Assembly: GCA_030144725.1 (NCBI GenBank)
Contig: JASKMD010000013.1
Span: 5,377,588-5,441,587, forward strand
DNA length: 64,000 nt
Reading direction: 5' to 3'
Source: Haematococcus lacustris
Taxonomy: Eukaryota; Chlorophyta; Chlorophyceae; Chlamydomonadales; Haematococcaceae
Shown: positions 1-9,302 of the stretch, one piece after another
Position numbering within the stretch: the first letter of the stretch is position 1
How the letters are laid out: each line of letters begins with the position of its first letter
Program-made: the position numbers and the translations under genes
Notes under the pieces: model-generated
Databases searched by the model: none
What the model was told of the DNA's origin: nothing
The model's input: only the letters and a program-made list of their open reading frames with translations

Positions 1-174
1 AGTTCAAGACTGAGACATGTAAGGAGGGATCCTGGCTACTCGATGTCTGAAGCGCGCGACTTCCAGAGTACGAAAGCATCAGCAACAGCCACTACGCAGC
101 CACTACCACTGTCGGAATAGATTCTGGCCTCCGTCGCCAGCCATGTATACTGCTGCCCCGGCTATACTCTAACG
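1..174 (+). repeat. Left LTR of outer element, truncated by window edge
   Basis: Matches 9477-9650 with two differences seen (one in the middle, plus the last base, G here and A on the right). It corresponds to the second half of the 348-bp LTR. The near identity implies a recent insertion. Confidence 0.9.
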
Positions 175-1092
175 CAGTAATCGAGCTTTTGAGATACTTT
201 TGGGCAGTACCTACGGTGCAAGAATGCCAAAGGCTCAAGCTACCGCTGACCCATCGCAATGTAAGCTTGCCCACCTGCTCAACTCGCAGCGCTGACCTGC
301 AGTGGTTGTACCTGCAGCGTTTCAGATGCCTACCCGCGAAAGCGGTGCCCACCTGCGTTAGCAGTGACTACCCGCGAGAGCGGTGTTTACCTGCGTTAGC
401 GGTGGCTACCTGCTCTTTGCAGTGAAATCTGGACTCCGTACCTCGCGGGACCTTAGTACCTCGCGGGACCAGCCCGACAGCTTAGCTTCACTTCGCAGCC
501 GCGTTGACATGCAGCCCACAGCGACGCACACCACCATCAACCCCACCACCACCCTCACGATACGTTGACATTGTAAAGCCAGCCATGTTTAATTGGCCTG
601 TCTCAGCTTCTACCAGTCCATCAGGGCACACAGTCTGGCCAATGCATCAAGCACGGTACCATCAAAGCCATCAGCACGGTTACAAACCATTACAGTTCAC
701 TGGCTCAGCCTTCCATCATGCCATCTCCTCCCCCTAACCAACCATCATGGCACCAATCCTTCTCACAACATCAGAACCACAAATGACGCCACCACACGGC
801 TGACACAAAACAAGCACAGACCATGACCACTGGCTACAACACCAACACAATCAGCATGCACACTCCTTGCACAACCTTCCAATCTACTCCTTGCAGCGTC
901 CCTACACAACCTGCCCTATACATAGCCTCATCTCTATCAACACAACCAGCCTGCTCAGGCAGAGAACACGTCCCTACACATCCTGCCCTAAGTAGAGGCA
1001 CCTTACATTGGCAACAACACATACCTGGCCACCTCTATACACAGAACCACACCCAGCATGTGATCACCATGAACATCACCCTGCGGTGCACC
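175..1092 (+). other. Left internal part of outer element, non-coding
   Basis: No ORF here has a recognisable product. The stretch contains short degenerate repeats such as 'tgcgttagcggtg' around 350-410 and a C/A-rich, G-poor tract at about 520-1080. The last 260 bases resemble 47100-47303 of the second non-autonomous element, with shared phrases around 'ccctaag(t/c)agag' and 'cacacccag'. No convincing primer-binding site directly follows the LTR. Confidence 0.6.
1088..1092. repeat. Target-site duplication GCACC, left copy
   Basis: GCACC immediately precedes the chromovirus LTR at 1093 and is repeated at 7324-7328 just after the other LTR. The related element at 47299-47303 has the uninterrupted site GTGCACCAGCCTG with a single GCACC, a natural empty-site paralogue. 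Confidence 0.93.
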
Positions 1093-1550
1093 TGCAACAG
1101 TGGTAATGCGTGGGCCCGGAAAAACTCGTAAATGCAAGCGCTAATGGGTCTAAGGACTTCTTTCAGCCTAAGGTCGGCGTCTAGAAGTCTCGTAGTGTTA
1201 ACTACGGCTAGGTCTCAGCTCGACGCTGGAGCTAAGGACCGCTAAACTGACTTACTATTGCTTATAAAGCAACAGCGCCCGAATTCACTAAGAACCGTGG
1301 GAGACCGTAGAACCGTAGGTGGTCGAGGCAGACCGACCGAAACCGTTAGGGAGACGTCTTACAGTATTCCGTGGACAAAGGACTATTGTTCTTCAGTTCT
1401 CTTCTCTCCTCCGTAAACACTACAACAACTCGCTTAAAACCTACCGACATCATTCAGTGAGAAACAACGTCATTAGGCAACGTGGCACTTCATGTAAAAG
1501 AAAAACAGCAATTGTTCATGCATCCTACCGTGCAATCGTGTACTCTTACA
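1093..1550 (-). repeat. 3' LTR of chromovirus
   Basis: 458 bp, beginning TGTAAGAG and ending TTGCA when read on the minus strand. I see no difference from 6866-7323. It carries a TATA-like CTTTATAAGC (minus strand) at 1261-1270. Confidence 0.95.
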
Positions 1551-1563
1551 CTCTCCCCCACTT
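1551..1563 (-). promoter_or_regulatory. Polypurine tract of chromovirus
   Basis: Minus strand AAGTGGGGGAGAG lies directly against the 3' LTR and would prime plus-strand cDNA synthesis. The same GTGGGGGAGAG core precedes the LTRs of the two non-autonomous elements on the plus strand (9289-9302, 48797-48810). Confidence 0.85.
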
Positions 1564-1681
1564 AGAGAGAGCTTCGTCCCGAAGCGTGCAGTTGAAAGTG
1601 CTATGTGTGTGCCATGCAACCAACAGTGTGACAACAACAGACAGGCAAGCATGTGTTCAAACAACCCTATCTAACCCTAAC
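1564..1681 (-). other. Chromovirus 3' untranslated region
   Basis: 118 bases between the pol stop (TAG at 1682-1684 on the minus strand) and the polypurine tract. No ORF. It contains a short AACCCTAACC stretch that is probably coincidental. Confidence 0.6.
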
Positions 1682-4600
1682 CTACGCTGGCTGCATCCAT
1701 CCTTTGGGCTGCTTGGTGCGGAAAGCATATGCTCGTAACAACTTCTTGAGGACGTTCTGGGTCAAGTCTTCTTGTAGTTGTGCCAGAGGCACCCAACTGT
1801 TCTCGTGTTCAGGGTGGCCAAGCCACTTCACTTGCAGCTGGAGTTTACCGCGCTGGAAGCGGTGGTTGCGGAAGGCTTCTACGTGGTAATGTGCTTCACC
1901 GTCGATAATGTCTGGCTCGGGCGGAGGTACGGGGTTGCGAGTGGGGAACCGCGCACTGCCGTCGTGGTGCAACTTGACGTGCGACACGTGTACAACCGGG
2001 TGGACTGATTTCCACTCAGCAGGTAGTTGAAGCCGCAGGGCGACAGGGGTGACGACCTCCAGGACCTTGAAGGGGCCGTGCTGCCCGGGGGTAAACTTGC
2101 GGGCGGCGCCGGCAGCTTGCGTGGCTGGTCTGATGTGGGTAAAGAAGCTATCACAAAGGTAAACCATGTCACCAGTGGAGAATTTGTGATCCTGACGGTG
2201 GGCATTAGCATACTTGACCTGCCGCTCTTGAGCTTTGATGAGGTGTTGTGTAGCGGCGGCGATGTTGGTAGCCATGCGTTGCAGGAAGGCTGGGGCACTC
2301 TCGCTGGTATTCGGTGTGACCCGTGCTGGAGCAGCTGATGACACTGCTAGAGACAAAGGAGTGTGAGGTTCCTGTCCGGAGTTGAGCATGAAAGGGGAAT
2401 AGCCTGTACTGGCTTGGACAGATGCGTTGTAGGCAAACTCAACGGCGGTGAGGTGGTTGTCCCAGTCTGTGTGGTGCGGCGAGACGTAGTTGCGCAACAT
2501 GTCTTCAATGGTGCGGTTAGCGCGCTCAGTCTGACCGTCAGTCTGGGGATGGTTGGCTGTGGAGATGTTTAAGTGGGTCCCGGTCTTGGCAAAGAGCTGT
2601 TGCCAGAAGTTGGAGGTGAACCTGGGGTCCCGATCAGAGATGATGACCTTGGGGAGGCCGTGGTACTTGAAGACGGAGTCGAAGAAGAGCTGGGCCAGCT
2701 CAGGGGCTGACACTGTGGTGGTGGTGGGGACAGTATGGATCATTTTAGTCAGCTTGTCCACAAAGACGACAATGGCGTCGTGGCCAGCCGAGGTGACAGG
2801 TAGCTGGGTGATCAAGTCCATGCTGACCTGCTCCCACCGGTGCTGGGGCACGGGCAAAGGCTGCAAAAGGCCAAAGGGTTTTGTGGTGCTAGACTTGTTC
2901 CGCTGGCAGTGGGTGCAAGTGCGAATGTAGTCATGCACTGCAGCTGCCATGCGTGGCCAGTAGACAAGGCGGGACAGCCGGAGGTAAGTTTTGTCCCGAC
3001 CAAGATGGCCAGCCGTGGGGACATCGTGTGCCTCACACAACAGGTCCGTGCGTAAGGGGCCCGCTGGAATGTACAGTAAAGGGGTCCCTCGACCTGTGTG
3101 ATACAGCAGATTGTCCTGAACCGTAAACTGCCGTGCGCGTCCCTTGAGGGCGGCAGTGAGATGACGCTGATACTGAGGATCGGTAGCCGCAGCATCGCGT
3201 ATGTTCCGTAGCCGTGATTGGTCGACAGAGATGGTTGTCTCAGTGACCTGGGCGGGGTTGCTCTGTGTCCGTCGCCCAACCGACAGTAATTGATAATCCG
3301 ACCGACGTGACAGGGCGTCTGCCACTATGTTCTGTTTGCCCGGGATATGATCTATGATGCAGTCGTACTCTTGAAGGACCTCCATCCACCGCGCTTGGCG
3401 ACGGCAATCGAGGCGAGGCTGTGTTTGAATGTGCTTTGTAGCCCAATTGTCCGTGAGTAGGGTAAATGACGCACCAAGGAGGTAGTGACGCCATACCTTG
3501 AGGGCCTCCACCAGAGACAGGAGCTCCTGCTCATGGGTGGGATAGTTCCGTTCCGCTGGCAGTAGTTTACGGGAGTGATAGGCCACGACCCGCTCGGCTG
3601 AACCGGTACCCTGAGAGAGCACAGCACCAATGCCGATTGAAGATGCATCACATCGTAGCGTATATGGTTGCGAAGGATCTGGAGCAATGAGAATAGGTGC
3701 AGAGACGAGTGCCTGCTTCAGAGCGTCAAAGGCTGACTGCTGGGCCTGACCCCATGCCACGACACCCTGCTTGTCATGCCCGTCTGCTCTGGTCAGAGCG
3801 GTGAGAGGTGCTGCAATGGTAGAGAAGTCCTTTACAAAGCGGCGGTAGTAGTTAGCTAGGCCCAGAAAGCTGCGCACGTCATGCACAGTTGTGGGAATGG
3901 GCCAGGATTTAACCGCAGCTACCTTGGCTGGATCGCATGCAATGCCCGAGGCAGAGACAATGTGACCAAGGAAGGATGTCTGGTCCATGCCGAACTCACA
4001 CTTGGAGAGCTTGGCATAGAGCTTATGTTTGCGGAGTAGGTCGAGCACGCGCCGAAGGTGGGCTAAGTGCTCTTGCGGGGTGCGGGAGAAGATCAGAATG
4101 TCATCTAGGTAGACCAGGACGCAGTCATCTAAGAGATCATGTAAGACGTCATTCATGAGACGCTGGAACGTGGCTGGTGCATTGCACAACCCGAAGGGTA
4201 GCACCGTGAATTCAAAATGACCGTAGCGTGTGCGGAAAGCTGTTTTGTGGATGTCCTCGGGGGCAACCCGGATTTGATGGTAACCCTGGCGCAGGTCTAG
4301 CTTGCTGAACACCTTGGCACCATGGAGCCGATCTAGTAGTGTGTCTAGGCGTGGAAGGGGGTACTTGTTCTTGATGGTCAAACGGTTGAGAGGGCGGTAA
4401 TCGATGCACATGCGGAATGAGCCATCCTTTTTGCGCACAAGCAACACACCGGAGGCATAGGGAGAGGTGCTGGGGCGAATGAAGCCCTTGTCCAAGAGCT
4501 CCCCTATTTGCTGTTTCAACTCTGCTAGCTCACTGCTGGACACATTGTAGATGGGCCGCGCCGGGGGTGGCTTGGCTTGTTGGAGCTCAATACGGTGGTC

Positions 4601-5347
4601 CACGGAGCGCTCTGGTGGCAGTCCATGCGGAAGGTCTGATGGGAACACATCGGCATACTCCTGCACAATGGGAGAACAATCCAAAACCTGATGACAGGTC
4701 TCGGCATTGCTGTCAGCCGGGGTGATGGAGACTAGGAAGACTGGACACTTATTACTGATGGCTGTGCGGAGCTGCGCCGAGCTTATGAGCAAAGGGCTGC
4801 CGCTGGTGTTTGTGGTGCCTGGCTGCTTTACAGGGGGCCGGAGTGTGTGCTGCCGTCCTGCATGACGGAATCGCATGATGTTGGCTTTCCAATCGATGCG
4901 GGGATTGATTTCCGCAAGCCAGGGCTTACCCAGGATGATGTCGAAGTCGTGAAGGTGTGTAACATGCAGTGTTTGCTCGCCCTTGTAGGTACCCAGCCGG
5001 AACCGCGCATTGGGAATCATGGCGCTGCTCTGCTGTTGATGGCCGTCGGCTAGGCTGATGTAGTCGGGGCTCACTTTCTGGGCAGTCTGAATGCCATACT
5101 TTGTGCAAAAGGCCGAGTCAATAAACGAGCCAGTAGCGCCTCCGTCAATCAACACCCGTGCACTATTGCCCTTGTATGATCCCGTGAAGACTAGCAAATC
5201 AGCATGGCTGCCGGGACTGGAGTTGGCTGCGAGCTTAGTGATACGGAGCCGGGGCGGTGGAGGGGTGATAGCGGTGGTCTCGCCAGTGCTTGCTTTTGGC
5301 TGGTTGGACTCTAAGTCTTTGCTTGGTTGGGAGGTCGAGCCGCCCAG
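1682..5347 (-). CDS. pol: Pol polyprotein: protease, RT, RNase H, integrase, chromodomain (reached by -1 frameshift)
   Basis: Open from the slippery site at 5347-5353 to TAG at 1682. There is no ATG at the start of the frame, so it should be made as Gag-Pol. Counting residues from 5197: protease active site DGGATG (18-23); RT with LDLRQGY (D301) and YLDD (363-366); RNase H D517, E557, D583 and D627; integrase zinc finger H724, H731, C761, C764; D794, D855 and E891, giving D,D-35-E; GPF motif 1041-1043; and a chromodomain at about 1104-1141 with aromatic residues in [11 protein letters not shown]. All catalytic residues I can check are present. Chromodomains of this family bind histone marks and guide integration into heterochromatin, which fits the repeat-rich setting. 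The frame overlaps the last 12 codons of gag. Confidence 0.95.
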   Translation of the reverse strand: MGGSTSQPSKDLESNQPKASTGETTAITPPPPRLRITKLAANSSPGSHADLLVFTGSYKGNSARVLIDGGATGSFIDSAFCTKYGIQTAQKVSPDYISLADGHQQQSSAMIPNARFRLGTYKGEQTLHVTHLHDFDIILGKPWLAEINPRIDWKANIMRFRHAGRQHTLRPPVKQPGTTNTSGSPLLISSAQLRTAISNKCPVFLVSITPADSNAETCHQVLDCSPIVQEYADVFPSDLPHGLPPERSVDHRIELQQAKPPPARPIYNVSSSELAELKQQIGELLDKGFIRPSTSPYASGVLLVRKKDGSFRMCIDYRPLNRLTIKNKYPLPRLDTLLDRLHGAKVFSKLDLRQGYHQIRVAPEDIHKTAFRTRYGHFEFTVLPFGLCNAPATFQRLMNDVLHDLLDDCVLVYLDDILIFSRTPQEHLAHLRRVLDLLRKHKLYAKLSKCEFGMDQTSFLGHIVSASGIACDPAKVAAVKSWPIPTTVHDVRSFLGLANYYRRFVKDFSTIAAPLTALTRADGHDKQGVVAWGQAQQSAFDALKQALVSAPILIAPDPSQPYTLRCDASSIGIGAVLSQGTGSAERVVAYHSRKLLPAERNYPTHEQELLSLVEALKVWRHYLLGASFTLLTDNWATKHIQTQPRLDCRRQARWMEVLQEYDCIIDHIPGKQNIVADALSRRSDYQLLSVGRRTQSNPAQVTETTISVDQSRLRNIRDAAATDPQYQRHLTAALKGRARQFTVQDNLLYHTGRGTPLLYIPAGPLRTDLLCEAHDVPTAGHLGRDKTYLRLSRLVYWPRMAAAVHDYIRTCTHCQRNKSSTTKPFGLLQPLPVPQHRWEQVSMDLITQLPVTSAGHDAIVVFVDKLTKMIHTVPTTTTVSAPELAQLFFDSVFKYHGLPKVIISDRDPRFTSNFWQQLFAKTGTHLNISTANHPQTDGQTERANRTIEDMLRNYVSPHHTDWDNHLTAVEFAYNASVQASTGYSPFMLNSGQEPHTPLSLAVSSAAPARVTPNTSESAPAFLQRMATNIAAATQHLIKAQERQVKYANAHRQDHKFSTGDMVYLCDSFFTHIRPATQAAGAARKFTPGQHGPFKVLEVVTPVALRLQLPAEWKSVHPVVHVSHVKLHHDGSARFPTRNPVPPPEPDIIDGEAHYHVEAFRNHRFQRGKLQLQVKWLGHPEHENSWVPLAQLQEDLTQNVLKKLLRAYAFRTKQPKGWMQPA

Positions 5348-6228
5348 TTTTTTGGACCACGTTTGTTAGGGTGCTTGCAGTCTTGCACCAGATGACCATC
5401 CTCACGGCAGAATGTGCACTTGTTGTGGGCAGCATACCAGGCTTTCTCCTCTGGTGTGAGCCGTTGGAGTCGTGGGGTAGCAGGCTTGGTTTGCTGAGGA
5501 GCTAGGTTAGATGATGTGCCGTGGGTCTCGCGCTGAGCGCGGTGTGGCTGTTGCTTGACTTGTTTCATGAGGCCTAGCTGCATGGGGACAGCTGTGGAAA
5601 GCCCTGCATCACGGCAGGCGGTGTCATGGGCTACGGCTATCTTGACTGCCTGATCAAATGTAGTGGGAGACTGAATGTCTACCATGGCCTTGAGGTGAGG
5701 GTGCAGGCCACGGCGGAACCGGTCTAGTTGTTCATCCTCTGTGATGGTAGGAATGTGCAGAAACAAGCTGCGCAGATGAGTGGCGAAGGAGAGAGCTGTC
5801 TGGTTTGGTTTCTGCCTGGCCACATGAAGCTGGTCTCGAGCCTTAGCTGTTTCTGACTGGGTTACAAAAGCTGCTTTAAGGGCTGCTTTGAACAAGTCCC
5901 AGGTGAATGACGCGCTAGGGGCTGAGCGGACAGAGACATACCAGGAGGCAGCCAGACCTGTGAGCCTTACACCAGTGGACACTATCTTCTGTTCATCAGT
6001 CAGGCCTGGAGTCAACTTAAACACCTCCTCAACATGGAACAGCCAAGTAGAAACACTACCCTTGCCGTCAAATGGCTGTACGTCTGTCAGCTTGACTAAA
6101 CCCTGTGCAACCCGTGGCTCGCCTTGAGAGGCGTGTTGCTGCTCCTGTTGCCGCACTATCCTGTCCATAGTGGCACCAAGTGCATTGAATGCAGCTATGA
6201 TGGTCTCCATGCTGTCAGGCTGTGCCAT
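5311..6228 (-). CDS. gag: Gag polyprotein with retrotransposon gag domain and CCHC zinc knuckle
   Basis: 305 residues from ATG at 6228 to TAG at 5311. Residues about 55-190 have the capsid-like retrotransposon Gag pattern ([19 protein letters not shown], then [13 protein letters not shown] and LRSLFLHIP). A single zinc knuckle C271-x2-C274-x4-H279-x4-C284 ([14 protein letters not shown]) would bind genomic RNA. The last codons contain Pro-Lys-Asn encoded by CCA AAA AAC, the frameshift site into pol. A further in-frame open stretch lies upstream beyond a single TAG (6238-6240), so the native N-terminus is uncertain. Confidence 0.93.
   Translation of the reverse strand: MAQPDSMETIIAAFNALGATMDRIVRQQEQQHASQGEPRVAQGLVKLTDVQPFDGKGSVSTWLFHVEEVFKLTPGLTDEQKIVSTGVRLTGLAASWYVSVRSAPSASFTWDLFKAALKAAFVTQSETAKARDQLHVARQKPNQTALSFATHLRSLFLHIPTITEDEQLDRFRRGLHPHLKAMVDIQSPTTFDQAVKIAVAHDTACRDAGLSTAVPMQLGLMKQVKQQPHRAQRETHGTSSNLAPQQTKPATPRLQRLTPEEKAWYAAHNKCTFCREDGHLVQDCKHPNKRGPKNWAARPPNQAKT
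5347..5353 (-). promoter_or_regulatory. Programmed -1 frameshift slippery heptamer A_AAA_AAC
   Basis: On the minus strand the gag codons read CCA AAA AAC TGG, so the heptamer A AAA AAC sits in the correct phase. A -1 slip moves the ribosome into the pol frame, which stays open from exactly this point. A_AAA_AAC is among the strongest known slippery sequences in retroviruses. I did not fold the downstream sequence, so a stimulatory stem-loop or pseudoknot is not shown. Confidence 0.88.
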
Positions 6229-6237
6229 GGGCTGTGG

Positions 6238-6987
6238 CTAGAGACGACGACGCTGGCGCTGCTGAAATCCGTCCCTGTTGTGTTGGGCGGAGTGGGTGGG
6301 GGTAGGTGGCGGTGCTTGTCCCTGGTAGGCTGGGCGTGCCTGTGGTGCAGGCTGTGGTGCAGGCTGTGGTCTAGGTGGAGGCGGTGGGGGTGGCGGTGGT
6401 GCCACGTAGCGTGTAGATACGCCTACAGGTGCACTAGGTGCTACAGCAAGGCTGCGCACAATGCCTAGGAGCTGCTCTATGTACTCCCGTTGCTGAGCGA
6501 GCTGCTCACCTCGTGCCCTTGCTAGCCCGGAGTAGTAGTCCGCTGCTGCCTTGTAAGGTTGGCACTGCTGACACCCGTGCAGCGCCTGGTGCGCCTCACG
6601 GTTACCCGTGGAAACTAAAGCAAACGCTGGGCTGCGAAATTGCTCAGGCTGTTCCGCCTGTGCGAGCTGAGTTGGGAGCGCGTTCGGAAGTGTGGCTGAG
6701 GTGATGGGCTGAATTTCGCCACTTGGCGAAGGGCTGAGCTGTAGGCTGGACGGGCTGAATGAAGCGACAGAATTTCGCGGGGTGCTAGCCCCGGACGGAA
6801 GGTCTACGTCCAACGCCTCGTCGAAGGTCAGTGGCACTGCGATGAACGTGAAAGGGGAAACCAGATGCAACAGTGGTAATGCGTGGGCCCGGAAAAACTC
6901 GTAAATGCAAGCGCTAATGGGTCTAAGGACTTCTTTCAGCCTAAGGTCGGCGTCTAGAAGTCTCGTAGTGTTAACTACGGCTAGGTC
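6238..6987 (-). CDS. ATG-less Pro-rich frame upstream of and in phase with gag
   Basis: Open from just after a TGA within the 5' LTR to TAG at 6238-6240, nine bases before the gag ATG and in the same frame. There is no ATG anywhere in it. The second half looks protein-like: a Cys-containing segment (HGCQQCQPYKAA), a Gln/Glu/Arg-rich likely coiled coil (ARGEQLAQQREYIEQL) and a run of nine prolines followed by PQPA repeats. It could be an N-terminal Gag extension from a near-cognate start with TAG readthrough, a spliced product, or a chance open frame in GC-rich leader. Confidence 0.45.
   Translation of the reverse strand, partial: DLAVVNTTRLLDADLRLKEVLRPISACIYEFFRAHALPLLHLVSPFTFIAVPLTFDEALDVDLPSGASTPRNSVASFSPSSLQLSPSPSGEIQPITSATLPNALPTQLAQAEQPEQFRSPAFALVSTGNREAHQALHGCQQCQPYKAAADYYSGLARARGEQLAQQREYIEQLLGIVRSLAVAPSAPVGVSTRYVAPPPPPPPPPRPQPAPQPAPQARPAYQGQAPPPTPTHSAQHNRDGFQQRQRRRL
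6848..6863 (-). promoter_or_regulatory. Putative tRNA primer-binding site of chromovirus
   Basis: Two bases inside the 5' LTR the minus strand reads TGGTTTCCCCTTTCAC. It begins with TGG, complementary to the CCA tail of a tRNA. The element at 46096 has TGGTTTCCGC in the same place, so the first seven bases agree. The tRNA is not identified. Confidence 0.5.
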
Positions 6988-7323
6988 TCAGCTCGACGCT
7001 GGAGCTAAGGACCGCTAAACTGACTTACTATTGCTTATAAAGCAACAGCGCCCGAATTCACTAAGAACCGTGGGAGACCGTAGAACCGTAGGTGGTCGAG
7101 GCAGACCGACCGAAACCGTTAGGGAGACGTCTTACAGTATTCCGTGGACAAAGGACTATTGTTCTTCAGTTCTCTTCTCTCCTCCGTAAACACTACAACA
7201 ACTCGCTTAAAACCTACCGACATCATTCAGTGAGAAACAACGTCATTAGGCAACGTGGCACTTCATGTAAAAGAAAAACAGCAATTGTTCATGCATCCTA
7301 CCGTGCAATCGTGTACTCTTACA
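6866..7323 (-). repeat. 5' LTR of chromovirus
   Basis: 458 bp, with no difference seen from 1093-1550. It ends at the target-site duplication GCACC (7324-7328). Confidence 0.95.
7034..7043 (-). promoter_or_regulatory. TATA-like box in 5' LTR
   Basis: CTTTATAAGC on the minus strand, the only strong TATA-like motif noticed in the LTR. It is placed to drive transcription toward gag. The motif is almost palindromic, so it could also fire outward. Confidence 0.4.
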
Positions 7324-7328
7324 GCACC
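7324..7328. repeat. Target-site duplication GCACC, right copy
   Basis: Matches 1088-1092 across the inserted chromovirus. Confidence 0.93.
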
Positions 7329-7932
7329 AGCCTGTAGAGAGCTACAACACACAGCTGTAAGTCTGAGTTCAACCTACCAGGCATCGTCTCAAGCTGACAA
7401 AAACAACAAGCAGGGCAAAGTGGCATGGGGGCCAGCCCAGTAGTCATATCTCGACGTCTCAAGGCATGCACTCTCATCTGACCCATTCGCCACCCTTCGC
7501 CGCTTCTCCAACCCACAGTTCTACTGTCGACATCGCTCATGTTAGATTCGGTCGACGCACTTGCAGCCCAACCCACAGCACACGCGGAGCCCCACAGCGG
7601 AGAGCTCAGTAGCCTTTCTCCGCTTCTATGAGGAGAACACGCAGTAAGCTGTCCTCGCACCGAACCTGCAGCACAGTCGCATCGTTGCACTTCCCGAGAC
7701 CTCACAGCACAGTCGCAGTCCCATTACACCCTGTTGGCATCAGCCACAGGACAGCACATCACTCGCTTCATGCACCCTGCTGGCTTCAGCCACAGAGCCA
7801 CATCGGCTTCAGCCTACACTCTTGCATTCCTTGGAGAGGCTAGGGCAACATCATACACAACATGGCAGCAAAGCTATCAAGCCTAGCAGCCTGTCCACAC
7901 AAACAAGCCGCATAGCTTCAGAGCATGCGCAC

Positions 7933-8152
7933 ATCATGGCAGCTCAGGTAGCACCTGAGGTAGCACACATACACAACATGGCAGCACAGCTACCAAGCCC
8001 AGCAGCCTGCCAGAACACTCAAGCCGCTTAGCTACACAGCATGCGCACATCATGGCAGCCCAGGTAGCACCTGAGGTAGCACACATACATCATGGCAGCA
8101 GCGCTACCCAGCCCAGCAGCCTGCCAGAACACTCAAGCCGCTTAGCTAACTA
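7933..8152 (+). repeat. Tandem duplication of about 116 bp
   Basis: The segment starting 'catcatggcagctcaggtag' at about 7933 and running through 'caagccgcttagct' recurs from about 8049 with a few substitutions and short indels. Confidence 0.8.
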
Positions 8153-8463
8153 CAGCTGCCCAGCTGAGCGCACCATCATGACAGAACATCTAGCTACAAC
8201 AAGCATCTCCTGCTACCCAGCCAGGATCAGTACCGTGGACAACCTGCACAGCAGGTCAGCACATCAATGGCATGACAAGCAGAGCTAGGCCAGCTCAGCA
8301 ACCAGCCACAACAATCAAGCCGCTAGCTGCATAGCTTGCGCACACTCACACGCTTAGCACCAGTCAGCGGACGCGCTGTCACGCCGAGCTAACTTCCATC
8401 TGTACACCTCCGTCTTAGGAGTGAACACACACTGAAGGGCGTTCCGTCGTCCTGGGCATACAT

Positions 8464-8590
8464 ACCCAAATACTCCGGGCATTCCATTGGCCCCAAACAC
8501 TCCGGGCATTCCATTGGCCCCAAACACTCCGGGCATTCCATTGGCCCCAAACACTCCGGGCATTCCATTGGCCCCAAATACTCCAGGCAT
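8464..8590 (+). repeat. 27-bp minisatellite, about five units
   Basis: Unit reads about 'ccaaacactccgggcattcc' plus 'attggcc', repeated head to tail. It is open in several frames and in one encodes the nonapeptide LAPNTPGIP. Copies differ by one or two bases at the ends. Confidence 0.9.
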
Positions 8591-8654
8591 TCCGACTGCC
8601 ACGGGAACGGAGTCGCTCTCCGCACCCCATCCTCAACTGCACATCGATGAGCAA

Positions 8655-8968
8655 TCAGCGACTGCAGATCTACAGTACCAGCGCCTCCTAGCGGCTGCAC
8701 TGGCTGGCAAAACACGCCAGTTTCAAATCCAGGGAAACCTCATGTACCACATTGGACGGGGGACTCGCCGGCTTTACATCCCGGTGGGACCCATGCGCAC
8801 CGCCCTACTCCGTGAAGCACATGACATCCCCATCTCCGGACATCTCGGTAGGGACAAAACCTACGCATCACATCTATCACATCTATCACGCCATTTCTTC
8901 TGGGCCCGCATGGCAGCATCAGTTCACAACTACGTCCGCACCTGCACACACTGCCACCACAATCTCAA
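8655..8968 (+). pseudogene. Relic of gypsy integrase N-terminal (H2C2) region
   Basis: The plus-strand reading gives DLQYQRLLAAALAGKTRQF, MYHIGRGTRRLYIPVGPMR, then [18 protein letters not shown] and YVRTCTHC. These align segment by segment with the nested chromovirus Pol ([17 protein letters not shown] through YIRTCTHC). The zinc-binding H, H, C, C pattern is still visible, but the D,D-35-E core is absent and the frame dissolves into simple sequence. It shows that this non-autonomous element derives from a chromovirus relative. Confidence 0.85.
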
Positions 8969-9288
8969 CAACTACCATCTCATACTATCACCATCTTCTC
9001 TTACTATCTCCTCGTGCTACCACTATCTTTGCTTTCTTATGCTTCTCTCCATTCGGCTCATTTCATTCCTGGACGATGTCTTCACCGTCAGCTGACACAA
9101 GCTCTACTGTGGACACCGAGACTACATCAAGACCTTTAGCTCGTGCTCTCTTGCATGAGATTTGCATGAGGTTTGCATGATTGCTTGTTTGCATGTAGCC
9201 TGTGCATGTCTGCTTTTCCTGCCTGCTTGCTCTGTGATCGCATGACTGTTTTTAACCAGGCAATGGAAGCTCCGGGACGTAGCTTTTT
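8969..9288 (+). other. Non-coding 3' body of outer element
   Basis: A C/T-rich low-complexity stretch (8969-9060) followed by 'gcatgagatttgcatgagg' and related repeats of a TTTGCATG word to about 9250. No gene seen. Confidence 0.5.
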
Positions 9289-9302
9289 GGAGTGGGGGAG
9301 AG
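9289..9302 (+). promoter_or_regulatory. Polypurine tract of outer element
   Basis: GGAGTGGGGGAGAG directly precedes the LTR start TGTTACAG. The same 14-mer precedes the LTR at 48811. Confidence 0.85.

Larger units (their letters stand above)
1093..7323 (-). mobile_element. Autonomous Ty3/gypsy chromovirus, apparently intact
   Basis: A 6231-bp element on the minus strand bounded by two 458-bp LTRs (1093-1550 and 6866-7323) in which I see no difference, flanked by the 5-bp duplication GCACC. Order from 5' to 3' on the minus strand: LTR, primer-binding site, ATG-less Pro-rich frame, gag with CCHC knuckle, -1 slippery heptamer, pol (protease, RT, RNase H, integrase with GPF motif, chromodomain), polypurine tract, LTR. 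RNase H and RT before integrase with a C-terminal chromodomain is the chromovirus order of Ty3/gypsy (Metaviridae). Undivided LTRs and open gag and pol imply a very recent, possibly active copy. Confidence 0.95.
7329..8654 (+). other. Right internal part of outer element, non-coding and repeat-bearing
   Basis: No convincing gene. The stretch 7394-8150 has clear counterparts at 47360-47960 in the second non-autonomous element, including 'cagtagtcatatct', 'gcagtaagctgtcctcgcac' and 'cctgttggcatcagccacag'. Together the two copies define a shared body. Short ORFs on either strand look like chance. Confidence 0.7.

Noticed and set aside
92..352. Small ORFs in the LTR and leader of the outer element
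   Set aside because: No conservation at protein level between the two non-autonomous elements; chance frames.
1662..1683. Telomere-like CCCTAACC near the pol stop
   Set aside because: Only about two imperfect units inside an element; no array, and not at a sequence end.
8354..8715. Minus-strand ORFs of GMPGVFGAN or ECPECLGPM repeats
   Set aside because: Alternative frames of the 27-bp minisatellite; no independent support.
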